Of a DNA stretch of 56,527 bases, positions 28,318 through 37,555 are shown one piece after another. The position numbers and the translations under genes are program-made. The DNA comes from Planctomycetales bacterium. Its GTDB lineage: Bacteria; Omnitrophota; Gorgyraeia; Gygaellales; Profunditerraquicolaceae. The notes below the pieces were generated by a model. The model was given only the letters and a program-made list of their open reading frames with translations, did not search any database and was not told where the DNA came from. Location of the stretch: NCBI GenBank assembly GCA_005239725.1, contig SBBM01000028.1, forward strand, positions 1 through 56,527, read 5' to 3'. Each line of letters begins with the position of its first letter. Within the stretch, counting starts at the first letter, position 1.

Positions 28318-29367
28318 CTAAAACATCTCCTCTTGTTTCTCTTTATTATAATGAATCCCGAAATGGTCGAATGCAAGTTTGGTGGCGAGCCTGCCGCGGG
28401 AAGTCCGCTTCAAGTATCTTGCTTTAAGTAAATAGGGTTCAACGGAGTCAACTAAGGTGTCTATCTCTTCATTAAGGCTGGCGGCCAGGGACTCAACCCC
28501 TACCGGCCCGCCGTTATAAAACTCAATAATCAACTTCAAGAACCTGCGGTCAATATCGTCTAAGCCTGCCTTATCAATACCCATATCATCCAGAGTCTTT
28601 GCCGCAACCAGGGCAGTTACCTTTTCTATCTTGGCGACCTGGGCATAATCGCGCACCCGGCGCAGCAACCTGTTTGCGATCCTGGGAGTGCCGCGCGCCC
28701 TGCGGCTTATCTCCATTGCCCCCTCATTATCCACGTCAATACCTATAATCTCTGCCGAACGTTTGATTATCTCTGCCAAATCCTCTATTTGATAAAAATC
28801 CAGGTGGTGCAAGATGCCGAAACGCGAACGCAAAGGCCCGGTCAATAAACCCACGCGCGTAGTCGCACCTACCAGAGTAAAAGGCTTCAGGTGGAATTTT
28901 ATTGTTTTTGCATACGGGCCTTTATCAATCACAAAGTCAATCTCAAAACTCTCCATTGCCGGATAAAGGAACTCCTCGACGACCTTGGAAAGCCTGTGTA
29001 TCTCGTCAATAAAAAGTATATCCCCCTTTTCCAGATTAGTAAGTATCCCGATTAAATCCCCGGCCTTTTCTATCGCCGGGCCCGAGGTCGCGGTGATTTT
29101 CCCGTGCATCTCATGGGCAATGATATGGGCAAGGCAGGTCTTGCCTAAACCAGGAGGGCCGGAGAAAAGTATGTGCTCCAGAGGCTCTTTTCGTTGTTTT
29201 GCGGCAGTGAGGCAGACTTTCAAGTTTTCGACCATCTCTTTCTGGCCGATAAATTCCGATAACTTATGCGGCCTTAAAGAGATATTTAAAACAATATCCT
29301 CTTCGTTCTCCTGCGCCCCTTCAATAATGCGGCTTTCTAAAATTTCATCCTTGTTCTCTTTTGGCAT
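28318..29367 (-). CDS. ruvB: Holliday junction branch migration ATPase RuvB
   Basis: AAA+ motor that drives branch migration with RuvA. The 349 aa protein has 'LRPHKLSEFIGQKEMVENL', Walker A 'LFSGPPGLGKTCLAHI', Walker B 'ILFIDEIHRL', 'FTLVGATTRVGLLTGPLRSRFGI' and a winged-helix end 'LLKARYLKRTSRGRLATKLAFDHFG'. It overlaps scpA by 23 bases. ruvA and ruvC are not in the window. Confidence 0.97.
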   Translation of the reverse strand: MPKENKDEILESRIIEGAQENEEDIVLNISLRPHKLSEFIGQKEMVENLKVCLTAAKQRKEPLEHILFSGPPGLGKTCLAHIIAHEMHGKITATSGPAIEKAGDLIGILTNLEKGDILFIDEIHRLSKVVEEFLYPAMESFEIDFVIDKGPYAKTIKFHLKPFTLVGATTRVGLLTGPLRSRFGILHHLDFYQIEDLAEIIKRSAEIIGIDVDNEGAMEISRRARGTPRIANRLLRRVRDYAQVAKIEKVTALVAAKTLDDMGIDKAGLDDIDRRFLKLIIEFYNGGPVGVESLAASLNEEIDTLVDSVEPYLLKARYLKRTSRGRLATKLAFDHFGIHYNKEKQEEMF

Positions 29368-30106
29368 AGGGTATTATATTGGCTTCATTCCTGACAATCG
29401 CAATTTCTCCGAATAATTCTTTCTGTATTATAACGATTTCTTTCATCTTGATTAATTCCAGGATACTTAAGAAAATTACGATTACCTCTATTTTGTCCTT
29501 GGCCCTGGAAAATAGCTCCGAAACATTCACGGTCTTATTTAGCATCATAAGGTGCAGTAATTGATGCGTCTTTTCGGCAACCGTAAACTCGTCCTTGATA
29601 ACCTGGTAGAATAATTCTCTGGGCGCGTCTTTAAGGGCTTTGGAAAAGGCGTCAATCAAATCAAATATACTTGCCTCAAAATATTGGGGTTTTTCTTCAT
29701 CAGCAACCATATCTTTTTCATCAAGGCCTGTTTTCTGGCGCCTAAAGAGTTCTTTTTGGCTGGCTTCCCTTTCGCGCAACTCCCGGGCTATCTCCTTAAA
29801 CCTTTCATATTCCAGCAATTTTCTGACTAATTCTGCCCTGGGATCTTCCCCTTCTTCCTCAACAACATCCGTTTCCTGGGCAGGAAGCAGCATTTTGGAT
29901 TTAATCTGCATAAGTGTCGCCGCCATTACCAGGAATTCCCCGGCTAAATTTAAATCCAGGGATTTCATCAATTCTAAATACTGAATGTACTGCTCGGTGA
30001 CCTGGGCAATCGGTATATCGTAAATATTCAGCTGGTCTTTTTTGACAAGGTAGAGGAGTAAATCCAGGGGACCCTCAAAAAGTTGCAGTTTTATTTTATA
30101 AGTCAT
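29345..30106 (-). CDS. scpA: Segregation and condensation protein A
   Basis: Kleisin subunit bridging SMC heads in the chromosome condensin. The 253 aa protein starts 'YKIKLQLFEGPLDLLLYLVKKDQLNIYDIPIAQVTEQYI' and ends with a winged-helix-like part ('VIVIFLSILELIKMKEIVIIQ'). It sits 3 bases from trpS and overlaps ruvB. scpB does not follow, unlike many genomes. Confidence 0.95.
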   Translation of the reverse strand: MTYKIKLQLFEGPLDLLLYLVKKDQLNIYDIPIAQVTEQYIQYLELMKSLDLNLAGEFLVMAATLMQIKSKMLLPAQETDVVEEEGEDPRAELVRKLLEYERFKEIARELREREASQKELFRRQKTGLDEKDMVADEEKPQYFEASIFDLIDAFSKALKDAPRELFYQVIKDEFTVAEKTHQLLHLMMLNKTVNVSELFSRAKDKIEVIVIFLSILELIKMKEIVIIQKELFGEIAIVRNEANIIPYAKREQG

Positions 30107-30109
30107 AAG

Positions 30110-31090
30110 TTATGCTAAATTAATTATTTTTTTTACTTCCGAAATAGTGCCGCGCGCAACGCCCGCCGCCTTCTTTTCCCCTTCTTCCAATATTTCAAAG
30201 ACACGGCTTTTAGCCTTAAGAAGTTCGTGCCTCTTTTCCTGGATGGGCTTTAGGAATTTAACCAGGATTTCGGCTAATTCCTTTTTACAGTTAGTGCAGC
30301 CTACGTGCGCCTTACGGCACTGTTCATCTATTTCTTTTTTCCTCTCTGGAGCAAATACCGCGTAATAACTGTGCACATTGCATTTTTCTGGATGTCCCGG
30401 GTCAGACACCTTAATCCTTGCCGGGTCGGTAAACATGCTCTGGACCTTCTTACGGATTACATCCGGCTCTTCGGAGAGGGCAATATAATTATTGTAACTC
30501 TTACTCATCTTACGGCCGTCCAGGCCCAAAAGCCTGTTGGCCTTTGTGAGAAGTGCCCTGGGGTCAGGAAAAATTTCTTTTTTATAGAGTTTATTAAATT
30601 TCCTGGCGATCTCCCGGGTCAACTCCAGGTGCGGAAGCTGGTCTTCACCCACCGGAATACTTTCTGCTTTATAAAGCAATATATCCGCAGCCTGTAATAC
30701 CGGATAGCCCAGGAAACCGTAAGTACTCAAATCCCGGTTTGTCATCTCTCGTAGTTGCTCTTTATACGTCGGGCAGCGCTCAAGCATGCCCAAGGGAGTG
30801 ATTATCGAAAGTATTATATATAATTCCAGGTGCTCTTTGATATGCGACTGGATAAAGATATGGGATTTTTTGGGGTTGATGCCACAGGCAAGCCAGTCAA
30901 TAACATTATCTACGATATTTTCTTTTAAGTTTTCCGGATTTTCATACTCGCTCATCAGGGCATGCCAGTCGGCAACCATAAAAAGACATTCGTATTCATC
31001 CTGCAGGCTTTTCCAATTATCTAATGCGCCGACAAGATGGCCCAGGTGAAGCTTCCCCGTAGGCCGCATGCCGCTCAATATTCTCTTCAT
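30110..31090 (-). CDS. trpS: Tryptophanyl-tRNA synthetase
   Basis: Class I synthetase charging tRNA-Trp. The 326 aa protein has the HIGH variant 'GKLHLGHLVGAL', 'YPVLQAADILLYKA', 'VPVGEDQLPHLEL' and 'DGRKMSKSYNN' (KMSKS). It carries a Cys motif 'CRKAHVGCTNCKKEL' near the C-terminus, as in many bacterial TrpRS. An ACTAGTA-family repeat separates it from infB. Confidence 0.97.
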   Translation of the reverse strand: MKRILSGMRPTGKLHLGHLVGALDNWKSLQDEYECLFMVADWHALMSEYENPENLKENIVDNVIDWLACGINPKKSHIFIQSHIKEHLELYIILSIITPLGMLERCPTYKEQLREMTNRDLSTYGFLGYPVLQAADILLYKAESIPVGEDQLPHLELTREIARKFNKLYKKEIFPDPRALLTKANRLLGLDGRKMSKSYNNYIALSEEPDVIRKKVQSMFTDPARIKVSDPGHPEKCNVHSYYAVFAPERKKEIDEQCRKAHVGCTNCKKELAEILVKFLKPIQEKRHELLKAKSRVFEILEEGEKKAAGVARGTISEVKKIINLA

Positions 31091-31222
31091 AGCATGTACA
31101 GTAACTAGTACGCTAGTAGCGAGTAACCAGTAATTTTCAAAACATTAAACCAAAAGATATAAATTTTTGGCATTTTTGGTTTTATTACCAGTTACTAGTT
31201 ACTAAATTACTAGTTACTGTTT
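31091..31222. repeat. ACTAGTA-family intergenic repeat, copy 3
   Basis: Arms CAGTAACTAGTACGCTAGTA and TTACCAGTTACTAGTTACTA plus AATTACTAGTTACTG in opposite orientation around an AT-rich centre that itself contains an inverted repeat (AAACCAAAA / TTTTTGGTTT). It begins directly after the infB TAA codon and ends a few bases before trpS. Confidence 0.82.
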
Positions 31223-33409
31223 TTATAATGTCCTTGCAATCTTTTGAATTTCGTAGGCCTCTATTATATCGCCTTCCTGCACGTCGGCAAAACCCTTTAA
31301 GGTCAGGCCGCATTCAAATCCTTCTTCGACTTCCCGCACGTCATCCTTAAAACGTTTCAGGGAAGAAAGCTGGCCTTCATATACAACTTGCCCGCTTCTC
31401 ACCAGGGTAACCGAGGCGCCGCGGTTAATTCTGCCTTTCATAACAAAGGAACCGGCAACTATGCCCGCCTTGGTTAATTTCATGACTTTTCTTATTTCTA
31501 CCTTGCCCAGGAATACCTTTTTAAGCTTTGGCTCAAGCATACCTTCCAAAGCTGTTTTAATATCATTAGCGAGTTCGTAAATAACATTGTATAGCCTTAC
31601 ATCCTGGCCTTCTTTGGCGATTAATTCCCTGGCCTGTTCATCAACGACCACGTTAAAACCCAGGATAAGCGCATTGGACGCCAATGCCAGGACCACATCG
31701 GAGTTATTCACATTACCTATGCCTTCGTGGATTATATCCAGCCTTACTTCGGAAATATTCAACTTACCGATAGTGTCTTTTATTGCTTCAAGAGAGCCAC
31801 GCATATCCGCCTTTAGTATCAGTTTCAATTCTTTAAGTTTGCCTTCTTTTATCTGCGAATATAAATCTTCCAGCCCCATCCTCTTTACCGGCTTTAATTG
31901 AAGCTCTTTTTCCTTCTCTTGCCTCTTTGCCGCCAGCTCCTTGGCGGTTTTTTCATCAGCAATAACAAAAAACTGCTCTCCTGCCTGAGGAACGTCACTT
32001 ATGCCCAAAACTTCAACCGGGCAAGATGGCGGGGCTTCGCTTACGTTACGGCCGAGGTGGTCAAACATTGCCTTTACCTTGCCGTAGCATTTACCGACGA
32101 TTATATTGTCGTTTAAACGTAATGTGCCTTTCTGCACAAGAAGAGTGGCCATCGGGCCTTTACTCTTTACAAGTTTTCCCTCCAGGACTACCCCTGCCGC
32201 AAGCCTATTAGGATTGGCTTTTAATTCCAGCATCTGCGCTTCTAATAAAATCATCTCCAATAAATTATCAATACCTTCGCCGGTTTTAGCCGAAACCGGA
32301 GCGGTTATAGTCTTTCCGCCCCAGTCTTCCGCGGTAAGGCCAAGCCCGGCAAGCTGTTTCTTTACTCTGTCTATATCCGCCCCGGGTTTATCAATCTTAT
32401 TTACAGCCACGATTATACTTACCCCTGCGGCGCGGGCATGGTCTATTGCCTCCTGGGTCTGAGGCATTATCCCGTCATCAGCCGCAACCACCAGGACCAC
32501 TATATCCGTAACGCTTGCCCCGCGGGCGCGCATAGCCGTAAATGCCTCGTGGCCCGGGGTATCCAAAAATGTAATTTCGCCGTGCGGCAAATTAACCCGG
32601 TAGGCGCCGATGTGCTGGGTAATCCCGCCGTGCTCCGCTTCAGCCACTTTACTTTTCTTGATTGCGTCCAATAACGAGGTTTTGCCGTGGTCAACATGGC
32701 CCATAAAAGTGACTATCGGCGAGCGCGGTTTTAAAGATTCGGGCAAATCCTTTTCTGTATGGATACTTAAAGCTGCTTGCTCCTCATCAAGGGCGTGTTT
32801 TATTTTAAAACCGTATTTTTGGCATACCGTTATAACATCCGCCTCGGTAAGCGCGTTATTCATCCCTGCCATTAAGCCCATACCCATTAAAATCTTAATC
32901 AGATTTGACGGTTTGTCCTGTAATTTAATCGCCAAATCTTTTACGGTGATAGGCAACTTTAATTCCAGTTCCTTTTCTGCCGCCGGGGGCGCTTTAATTT
33001 CGGGCCTGGGAATTTCCGGTTTAGGCACTACGGGCCTTGGGGCTTCGGGCTTAGGGATTACAGGTTCAGGGATTTCAACTTTCGCGACTTCCGGTTTTTT
33101 GACTTCCACCTTGGGAACTATGGGCTTAAGGACCTCCGGAGGCAACAATGGAAATCTTGATGCCGTAATTTTCTTATGCGCTACATGCGGCTTCGGCGCA
33201 TGCCCGGCAGCCGGTGCCGCAGGAAGAACACGTTTAGCCCGCACTGTCTTTTTTACGGCCCTGGCCTCGCTTTTAACTGTCGGTTTTTTAACCGCCTTAG
33301 GCTTAGCCGCTGCCTTAACAGCAGGCGCCCTGGGGGTTTTTTCTTTTGCTCTTTTTACAACTTTAGTTTTCTCTTTTTTTATTTCTGACATAATTTTCTC
33401 TGTCCTCAT
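31223..33409 (-). CDS. infB: Translation initiation factor IF-2
   Basis: GTPase that places initiator tRNA on the 30S subunit. The 728 aa protein has a lysine/alanine/proline-rich N-terminus with tandem 'PKPEIPRPE'-like repeats (about residues 85-140), the IF2 N2 region ('[33 protein letters not shown]'), the G domain '[16 protein letters not shown]', '[16 protein letters not shown]', 'AVNKID', and C-terminal domains. Its start overlaps the nusA stop (ATGA); the alternative ATG at 33391 ('MSEIKKEK') is possible. Confidence 0.97.
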   Translation of the reverse strand: MRTEKIMSEIKKEKTKVVKRAKEKTPRAPAVKAAAKPKAVKKPTVKSEARAVKKTVRAKRVLPAAPAAGHAPKPHVAHKKITASRFPLLPPEVLKPIVPKVEVKKPEVAKVEIPEPVIPKPEAPRPVVPKPEIPRPEIKAPPAAEKELELKLPITVKDLAIKLQDKPSNLIKILMGMGLMAGMNNALTEADVITVCQKYGFKIKHALDEEQAALSIHTEKDLPESLKPRSPIVTFMGHVDHGKTSLLDAIKKSKVAEAEHGGITQHIGAYRVNLPHGEITFLDTPGHEAFTAMRARGASVTDIVVLVVAADDGIMPQTQEAIDHARAAGVSIIVAVNKIDKPGADIDRVKKQLAGLGLTAEDWGGKTITAPVSAKTGEGIDNLLEMILLEAQMLELKANPNRLAAGVVLEGKLVKSKGPMATLLVQKGTLRLNDNIIVGKCYGKVKAMFDHLGRNVSEAPPSCPVEVLGISDVPQAGEQFFVIADEKTAKELAAKRQEKEKELQLKPVKRMGLEDLYSQIKEGKLKELKLILKADMRGSLEAIKDTIGKLNISEVRLDIIHEGIGNVNNSDVVLALASNALILGFNVVVDEQARELIAKEGQDVRLYNVIYELANDIKTALEGMLEPKLKKVFLGKVEIRKVMKLTKAGIVAGSFVMKGRINRGASVTLVRSGQVVYEGQLSSLKRFKDDVREVEEGFECGLTLKGFADVQEGDIIEAYEIQKIARTL

Positions 33410-34611
33410 TTTCTAGTTTGCTTCAAAGCCTTTCTGGCCTCTGCCCATAATTTCCGTGCCTTCTTTTCGCCTATACCCTTTACTTTCATCATATCTTCAA
33501 CATTCGCTTTCACCAAATCCTGCACCGTATTAAAACCTGCATCTTTTAAGTTGGCTAATGTCTTCTCGCCCACTCCGGATAAATCTTCCAGGGAAACCGC
33601 TTCTTCCTTTTCCCCCTTTTCCTCTTCTTTCGGTTCTTCTTTCTTTACCCCCGCCAGCGCCGCTTCCGCAATCTGGGTCCTGGTGCGTATATCAAGCTCC
33701 CATCCGATAAGCCGCGAGGCAAGCCTTACGTTCTGGCCGTGTTTTCCGATGCTAAGCGACAGCTGGTCATCAGCCACGATGACCTCTGCCCGCTTCTCTT
33801 CTTTATTTAATTTTATCTCGGAAATCTCCGCCGGCGAAAGCGAAGCCTTTATATATTCCCGTATATCTTCGTTATAGCGGACGATATCAATCCTCTCCCC
33901 GCCTAACTCCTGGACAATATTTTTGACCCGGCTTCCGCGCATGCCCACGCAGGCGCCTACCGAATCCACCTTTTCGTCTTTAGACCAGACCGAAATTTTA
34001 GTGCGCTCGCCCGGCTGGCGGGATATGGATTTTATCTCCACTATCCCATCATATATCTCCGGGACTTCCAGTTCAAATAATTTCTTCACAAAATTAGGGT
34101 GCCGGCGGGATAAAATAATCTGCAGGCCCTTTGTTTCCCTTTTTACCTCCATGACATAAGCGCGGATACGCTGGCCCTGCCTGAATTCCTCCTTGGGAGA
34201 CTGTTCGCTTTTAAGGAGTATGGCCTCGGCCTTCCCCAGGAGGTCAACGATAATATTGCCTTTTTCAAACCTGTACACCGTGCCGCTGATAATCTCCCCG
34301 ACCTTACCCTGGAATTCGTCGAAAACTACCTCTTTTTCCGCCTCACGTATCTTTTGTATAATCACCTGCCTTGCGGCTGAAGCGGCAATACGGCCGAAAT
34401 CCACGGAAGTAATCTTTTCTTCGTTGCGGAAGGCTGTAATGTCGCCGCTAGAGCGGTCAAGTTCCACCCTGAGCTCTTCGTCAGGCTTGACATCAATAAC
34501 CTTGCGCACCGCGCTTAACACTGCACTCTCTACCGCCTGGACGAGAATATCCTTTTTAATGCCCTTCTCACGCTCTATCTGCTCAATTATCGCTATTAAT
34601 TCTTTGCTCAT
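33406..34611 (-). CDS. nusA: Transcription elongation/termination factor NusA
   Basis: RNA polymerase-associated factor for pausing, termination and antitermination. The 401 aa protein has an N-terminal RNAP-binding domain ('[27 protein letters not shown]'), S1 domain, two KH domains ('[25 protein letters not shown]', '[22 protein letters not shown]') and a C-terminal helix-hairpin-helix module ('[17 protein letters not shown]', '[13 protein letters not shown]') linked by a Glu/Lys-rich hinge. Standard rimP-nusA-infB order. Confidence 0.97.
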   Translation of the reverse strand: MSKELIAIIEQIEREKGIKKDILVQAVESAVLSAVRKVIDVKPDEELRVELDRSSGDITAFRNEEKITSVDFGRIAASAARQVIIQKIREAEKEVVFDEFQGKVGEIISGTVYRFEKGNIIVDLLGKAEAILLKSEQSPKEEFRQGQRIRAYVMEVKRETKGLQIILSRRHPNFVKKLFELEVPEIYDGIVEIKSISRQPGERTKISVWSKDEKVDSVGACVGMRGSRVKNIVQELGGERIDIVRYNEDIREYIKASLSPAEISEIKLNKEEKRAEVIVADDQLSLSIGKHGQNVRLASRLIGWELDIRTRTQIAEAALAGVKKEEPKEEEKGEKEEAVSLEDLSGVGEKTLANLKDAGFNTVQDLVKANVEDMMKVKGIGEKKARKLWAEARKALKQTRK

Positions 34612-34636
34612 ATTATTTTCTCCGTATATTCGAATT

Positions 34637-35101
34637 TTATTCTACTATCTGTTTTGCCTTGGATATTTTTGATAGAGGTATTTCTATAACCTCCCCTTTA
34701 TCCGTTTCTATACTCAGGGAATCATCCTTTACTTCCTTTATCGCTCCTTGAAATTCCCACTTCGCGTTTACCGGTTCCCTCAGGAATACCGTAACTTTCC
34801 TATTCAGATTGCGCAAAAAATCACTCCTGGTTTTCAGCGGCCTGCCTAAGCCAGGTGAAGAGACTTCCAGGGTATAACTCTCCTTTATAATATCTTTTCC
34901 ATCCAGTATTCCGCTTATCTGAGTGTTTAGCCTGGCGCATTCCCCCAGGCTTATCCCACCGGAAGAATTGTCTACCAGAATTCTTAAAACACGGCCCGCG
35001 CCTTCACGCCTGTAAATAAACTCAACCAACTCCAGCCCCTGTTCTTTCAGGTACTGGCTGATTATACTCTCCAATTCTCCGGCTATTTCTTCCCTATCCA
35101 T
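34637..35101 (-). CDS. rimP: Ribosome maturation factor RimP
   Basis: 154 aa factor needed for 30S assembly. It shows 'GLELVEFIYRREGAGRVLRILVDNSSGGISLGECARLNTQIS' and 'YTLEVSSPGLGRPLKTRSDFLRNLNRKV', the RimP signature. It overlaps proS by 8 bases and precedes nusA. Confidence 0.96.
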   Translation of the reverse strand: MDREEIAGELESIISQYLKEQGLELVEFIYRREGAGRVLRILVDNSSGGISLGECARLNTQISGILDGKDIIKESYTLEVSSPGLGRPLKTRSDFLRNLNRKVTVFLREPVNAKWEFQGAIKEVKDDSLSIETDKGEVIEIPLSKISKAKQIVE

Positions 35102-36344
35102 TTAAAGCCCCTTTTATTTGAGAGAGGATATTTTCCGGCGTATCGCTTATTTTTTTATTATCTCTGCGTATTTTTAGCTCCAGCATATCTTTATTTAAAT
35201 ATTCCTTGCCGATAACTATCTGAAGCGGAATGCCGATTAAATCCGCATCTTTAAATTTTATCCCCGGGCGCTCATCGCGGTCATCTAAAAGCGCATCAAT
35301 CCCCGTATCCGCAAGCTCGTTAGAAATCTTCTCTGCCAATGCCATAATCTTTTCATTAACTATATCCAGAGGTAAAATAACAATCCTGTAGGGGGCTATT
35401 TCATCAGGCCAGATAATCCCGTCTTTATCGTAGTTCTGCTCGATTATGGTCGGGATAAGCCTGGATACGCCTATGCCGTAACAACCCATAATAACCGGAC
35501 GCTGTTTTCCTTCTGAATCAAGGAAATTCGCACCCAGGGTAGAGCTGTATTTTGTGCCTAATTTAAAGATATGACCTATCTCAATGGTATTTATTTTTTC
35601 AAGCTCAGTGTTACATTCAGGGCAGGACCCATCTTTTCCTTCGGCGAATGTCTTAGTGAATTTGCACTCCGGGCACGATGAAACCAGGTCTTCCCCGCTT
35701 GCCGCAGGCGCCATAAATTCATGCGAAACCTTGCCGCCCATCACCCCGGGGTCAGCCTCAACAACCAAAATATCCAGGCCACATCTTTCGAAGATCTTCT
35801 TGTAAGCGCCGAGCATAGCCTGGTAATTTAAATCCAACCCGGCCTCATCCCGGTCAAAACTATAGGCATCTTTCATAATAAATTCGCAGGCCCGGATAAG
35901 GCCGAAACGCGGACGTATCTCATCCCGGAATTTCGTCTGTATCTGATATAATATGAGCGGTAACTGCCGGTAGGAAGAGATATAATTCTTAGCCAGGTCG
36001 GTAATTACCTCCTCGTGTGTAGGCCCCAGGCACATATGCCGGCCTTTACGGTCGGTAAACCTGATCATTACCGTACCGATATCCTTATCCCTGCCGGATT
36101 TTATCCATAACTCCTGGGATTGTAATGCCGGAAGTAGCAGTTCATTCCCACCCGCGGCATTCATCTCCTGCCGGATTATCCTTTCAATATTATCAAGAGC
36201 CTTCAGGCCCAGAGGCAGGTATGAATATACCCCTGCCACGAGCATGCGGATTAACCCTGCGCGCAGCATAAGCTTGTGACTGACTGACTCTGCCTCCTGG
36301 GGAGTTTCCCTTAATGTCGGTATGAATGATTTTGTCCAGAGCAT
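35094..36344 (-). CDS. proS: Prolyl-tRNA synthetase with a reduced editing insertion
   Basis: Class II synthetase. It has the bacterial-type N-terminus ('FIPTLRETPQEAESVSHKLMLRAGLIRMLVAGVYSYLPLGLKAL'), motif 2 region 'YQIQTKFRDEIRPRFGLIRACEFIMKDAYSF', motif 3 'MGCYGIGVSRLIPTIIEQ', and an anticodon domain. It is only 416 aa where the form with the INS editing domain is about 570. In place of INS is a short segment with a Cys4 zinc-ribbon-like motif ('SSCPECKF...GSCPECNT'). Overlaps ispG upstream. Confidence 0.95.
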   Translation of the reverse strand: MLWTKSFIPTLRETPQEAESVSHKLMLRAGLIRMLVAGVYSYLPLGLKALDNIERIIRQEMNAAGGNELLLPALQSQELWIKSGRDKDIGTVMIRFTDRKGRHMCLGPTHEEVITDLAKNYISSYRQLPLILYQIQTKFRDEIRPRFGLIRACEFIMKDAYSFDRDEAGLDLNYQAMLGAYKKIFERCGLDILVVEADPGVMGGKVSHEFMAPAASGEDLVSSCPECKFTKTFAEGKDGSCPECNTELEKINTIEIGHIFKLGTKYSSTLGANFLDSEGKQRPVIMGCYGIGVSRLIPTIIEQNYDKDGIIWPDEIAPYRIVILPLDIVNEKIMALAEKISNELADTGIDALLDDRDERPGIKFKDADLIGIPLQIVIGKEYLNKDMLELKIRRDNKKISDTPENILSQIKGALNG

Positions 36345-37387
36345 TTCTTAATTTCCTTTACTAATGATTCCACGCATTTATCCGCAGACACTTTCTTGAT
36401 TGCCTTGCCGTTTCTAAAAAATAACCCCTCCTTTTTTCCAAAAGCAATTCCCAAATCCGCATGCCTTGCCTCTCCGGGGCCGTTAACCACGCAACCCATT
36501 ACCGCCACCTTTGGCGTCCGAGCGGATAGCGGATAGCGGATAGCGGATAGTTTGCTTTCCAAATCTTTCACTATGTTTACCAGATCCACATCGCACCTGC
36601 CGCAAGTGGGACAGCTGATAATCTGCGGCCCGAAATTACGCAGGCCCAAAGATTCCAATATACGTTGAGCCGCCTTAATCTCCTCCCCGGGTCTATCCGT
36701 AAGGGAAACCCTTATTGTATCACCGATACCCTCCATCAATAAACTCCCGATGGCAATAGCCGATTTTATCGCGCCCTCCGCCGGAAACCCGGTTGCCGTA
36801 ACACCTAAATGAAAAGGATAATCGCAAAGTTTACTCATCCGGCGGTACGCCTCTACGGTAGCGATAATATCGGAGCATTTCAGAGAAACTACAATATCAT
36901 AAAACCCGCACCCCTCTAAAATTCCGATATAATCCCGGGCGCTCTTCACCATTTTTTTTACCTGGTCGGGAGTATCCCCTATTGAGCCTGAATTTAATCC
37001 TACCCTGATAGGTATGCCGGCCCGTTTTGCCGCCTTAGCGATTTCTTTGACCTCGGCCTTCTTCGAGATATTTCCGGGATTAAGCCTGATTTTATCCACT
37101 CCGTTATCTATAGCCTCCAGGGCAAACCGCCAGTTAAAATGGATATCCGCGACTACCGGCAGCACTGCCTTTTGCTTAATCTTTTTTAACGCCCTGACGT
37201 CCTCGTTGTCCTTTACCGCCAGACGCACAATCTCGCATCCAGACTTAGCCAATTCATTAATCTGGCGTATGGTTTCAAAGCTGTCCTTTGTCCTGGTTTT
37301 TGCCATAGATTGTATGGCAATAGGATTATTCCCGCCTATGGCAATGTTTCCGATTTTTATAACCTTAGTTTTGCGCCTTATAATCAT
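36311..37387 (-). CDS. ispG: 4-hydroxy-3-methylbut-2-enyl diphosphate synthase
   Basis: [4Fe-4S] enzyme of the MEP isoprenoid pathway. The TIM-barrel part ('NNPIAIQSMAKTRTKDSFETIRQINELAKSGCEIVRLAV', 'ADIHFNWRFALEAI', 'LNPGNI') is followed by the cluster domain with 'CPTCGRCDVDLV' and 'VMGCVVNGPGEARHADLGIAFG'. I prefer the ATG at 37387 ('MIIRRKTKVIKIGN'). Between the Cys pair and the third Cys, 'SAIRYPLSAR' is encoded by TAGCGGA tandem units and is foreign to the family. Overlaps proS; also follows the palindrome-rich gap after rseP. Confidence 0.96.
   Translation of the reverse strand: MIIRRKTKVIKIGNIAIGGNNPIAIQSMAKTRTKDSFETIRQINELAKSGCEIVRLAVKDNEDVRALKKIKQKAVLPVVADIHFNWRFALEAIDNGVDKIRLNPGNISKKAEVKEIAKAAKRAGIPIRVGLNSGSIGDTPDQVKKMVKSARDYIGILEGCGFYDIVVSLKCSDIIATVEAYRRMSKLCDYPFHLGVTATGFPAEGAIKSAIAIGSLLMEGIGDTIRVSLTDRPGEEIKAAQRILESLGLRNFGPQIISCPTCGRCDVDLVNIVKDLESKLSAIRYPLSARTPKVAVMGCVVNGPGEARHADLGIAFGKKEGLFFRNGKAIKKVSADKCVESLVKEIKKCSGQNHSYRH
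36522..36550. repeat. In-frame TAGCGGA tandem repeat in ispG
   Basis: Four consecutive GCGGATA units, exactly repeated, inside the coding region and translated as 'LSAIRYPLSA' on the minus strand. The same unit builds the ends of the three long intergenic repeats at 5393, 41292 and 46583. Confidence 0.88.
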
Positions 37388-37389
37388 TT

Positions 37390-37555
37390 TTAATGAGCGC
37401 ATAACTTAGGGAAGTCCGCCGTAGGCGGATGACGTAAGTTATTTGCGCGAGTTAACCCCACACCCAGCAGGCATGCTAGAAAGCTATGGCTTTCTGGGTG
37501 TGGGGCAAGTTCGGACGGATAAGTTATGTAGGTTTCACCTCCATAACTTATGTCC
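37390..37555. repeat. Composite palindromic region between rseP and ispG
   Basis: It contains CATAACTTATG-type units in both orientations near both ends, TCCGCCGTAGGCGGA, and a perfect 12-base inverted repeat (CCCCACACCCAG, 37456-37467, with CTGGGTGTGGGG, 37494-37505). Inside the latter is a second perfect 7-base hairpin (AGAAAGC/GCTTTCT). It resembles several repeat units nested into one another. No gene is apparent. Confidence 0.75.

Noticed and set aside
27980-28321. 113-codon plus-strand ORF in the ruvB-DUF2905 gap
   Set aside because: Made entirely of palindromes, low-quality composition, wrong strand for the window.
32610-33416. 268-codon plus-strand ORF over infB
   Set aside because: It is antisense to the N-terminal part of clearly real infB; its Ser/Ala/Gly-rich product reflects the Lys/Pro-rich codons on the other strand.
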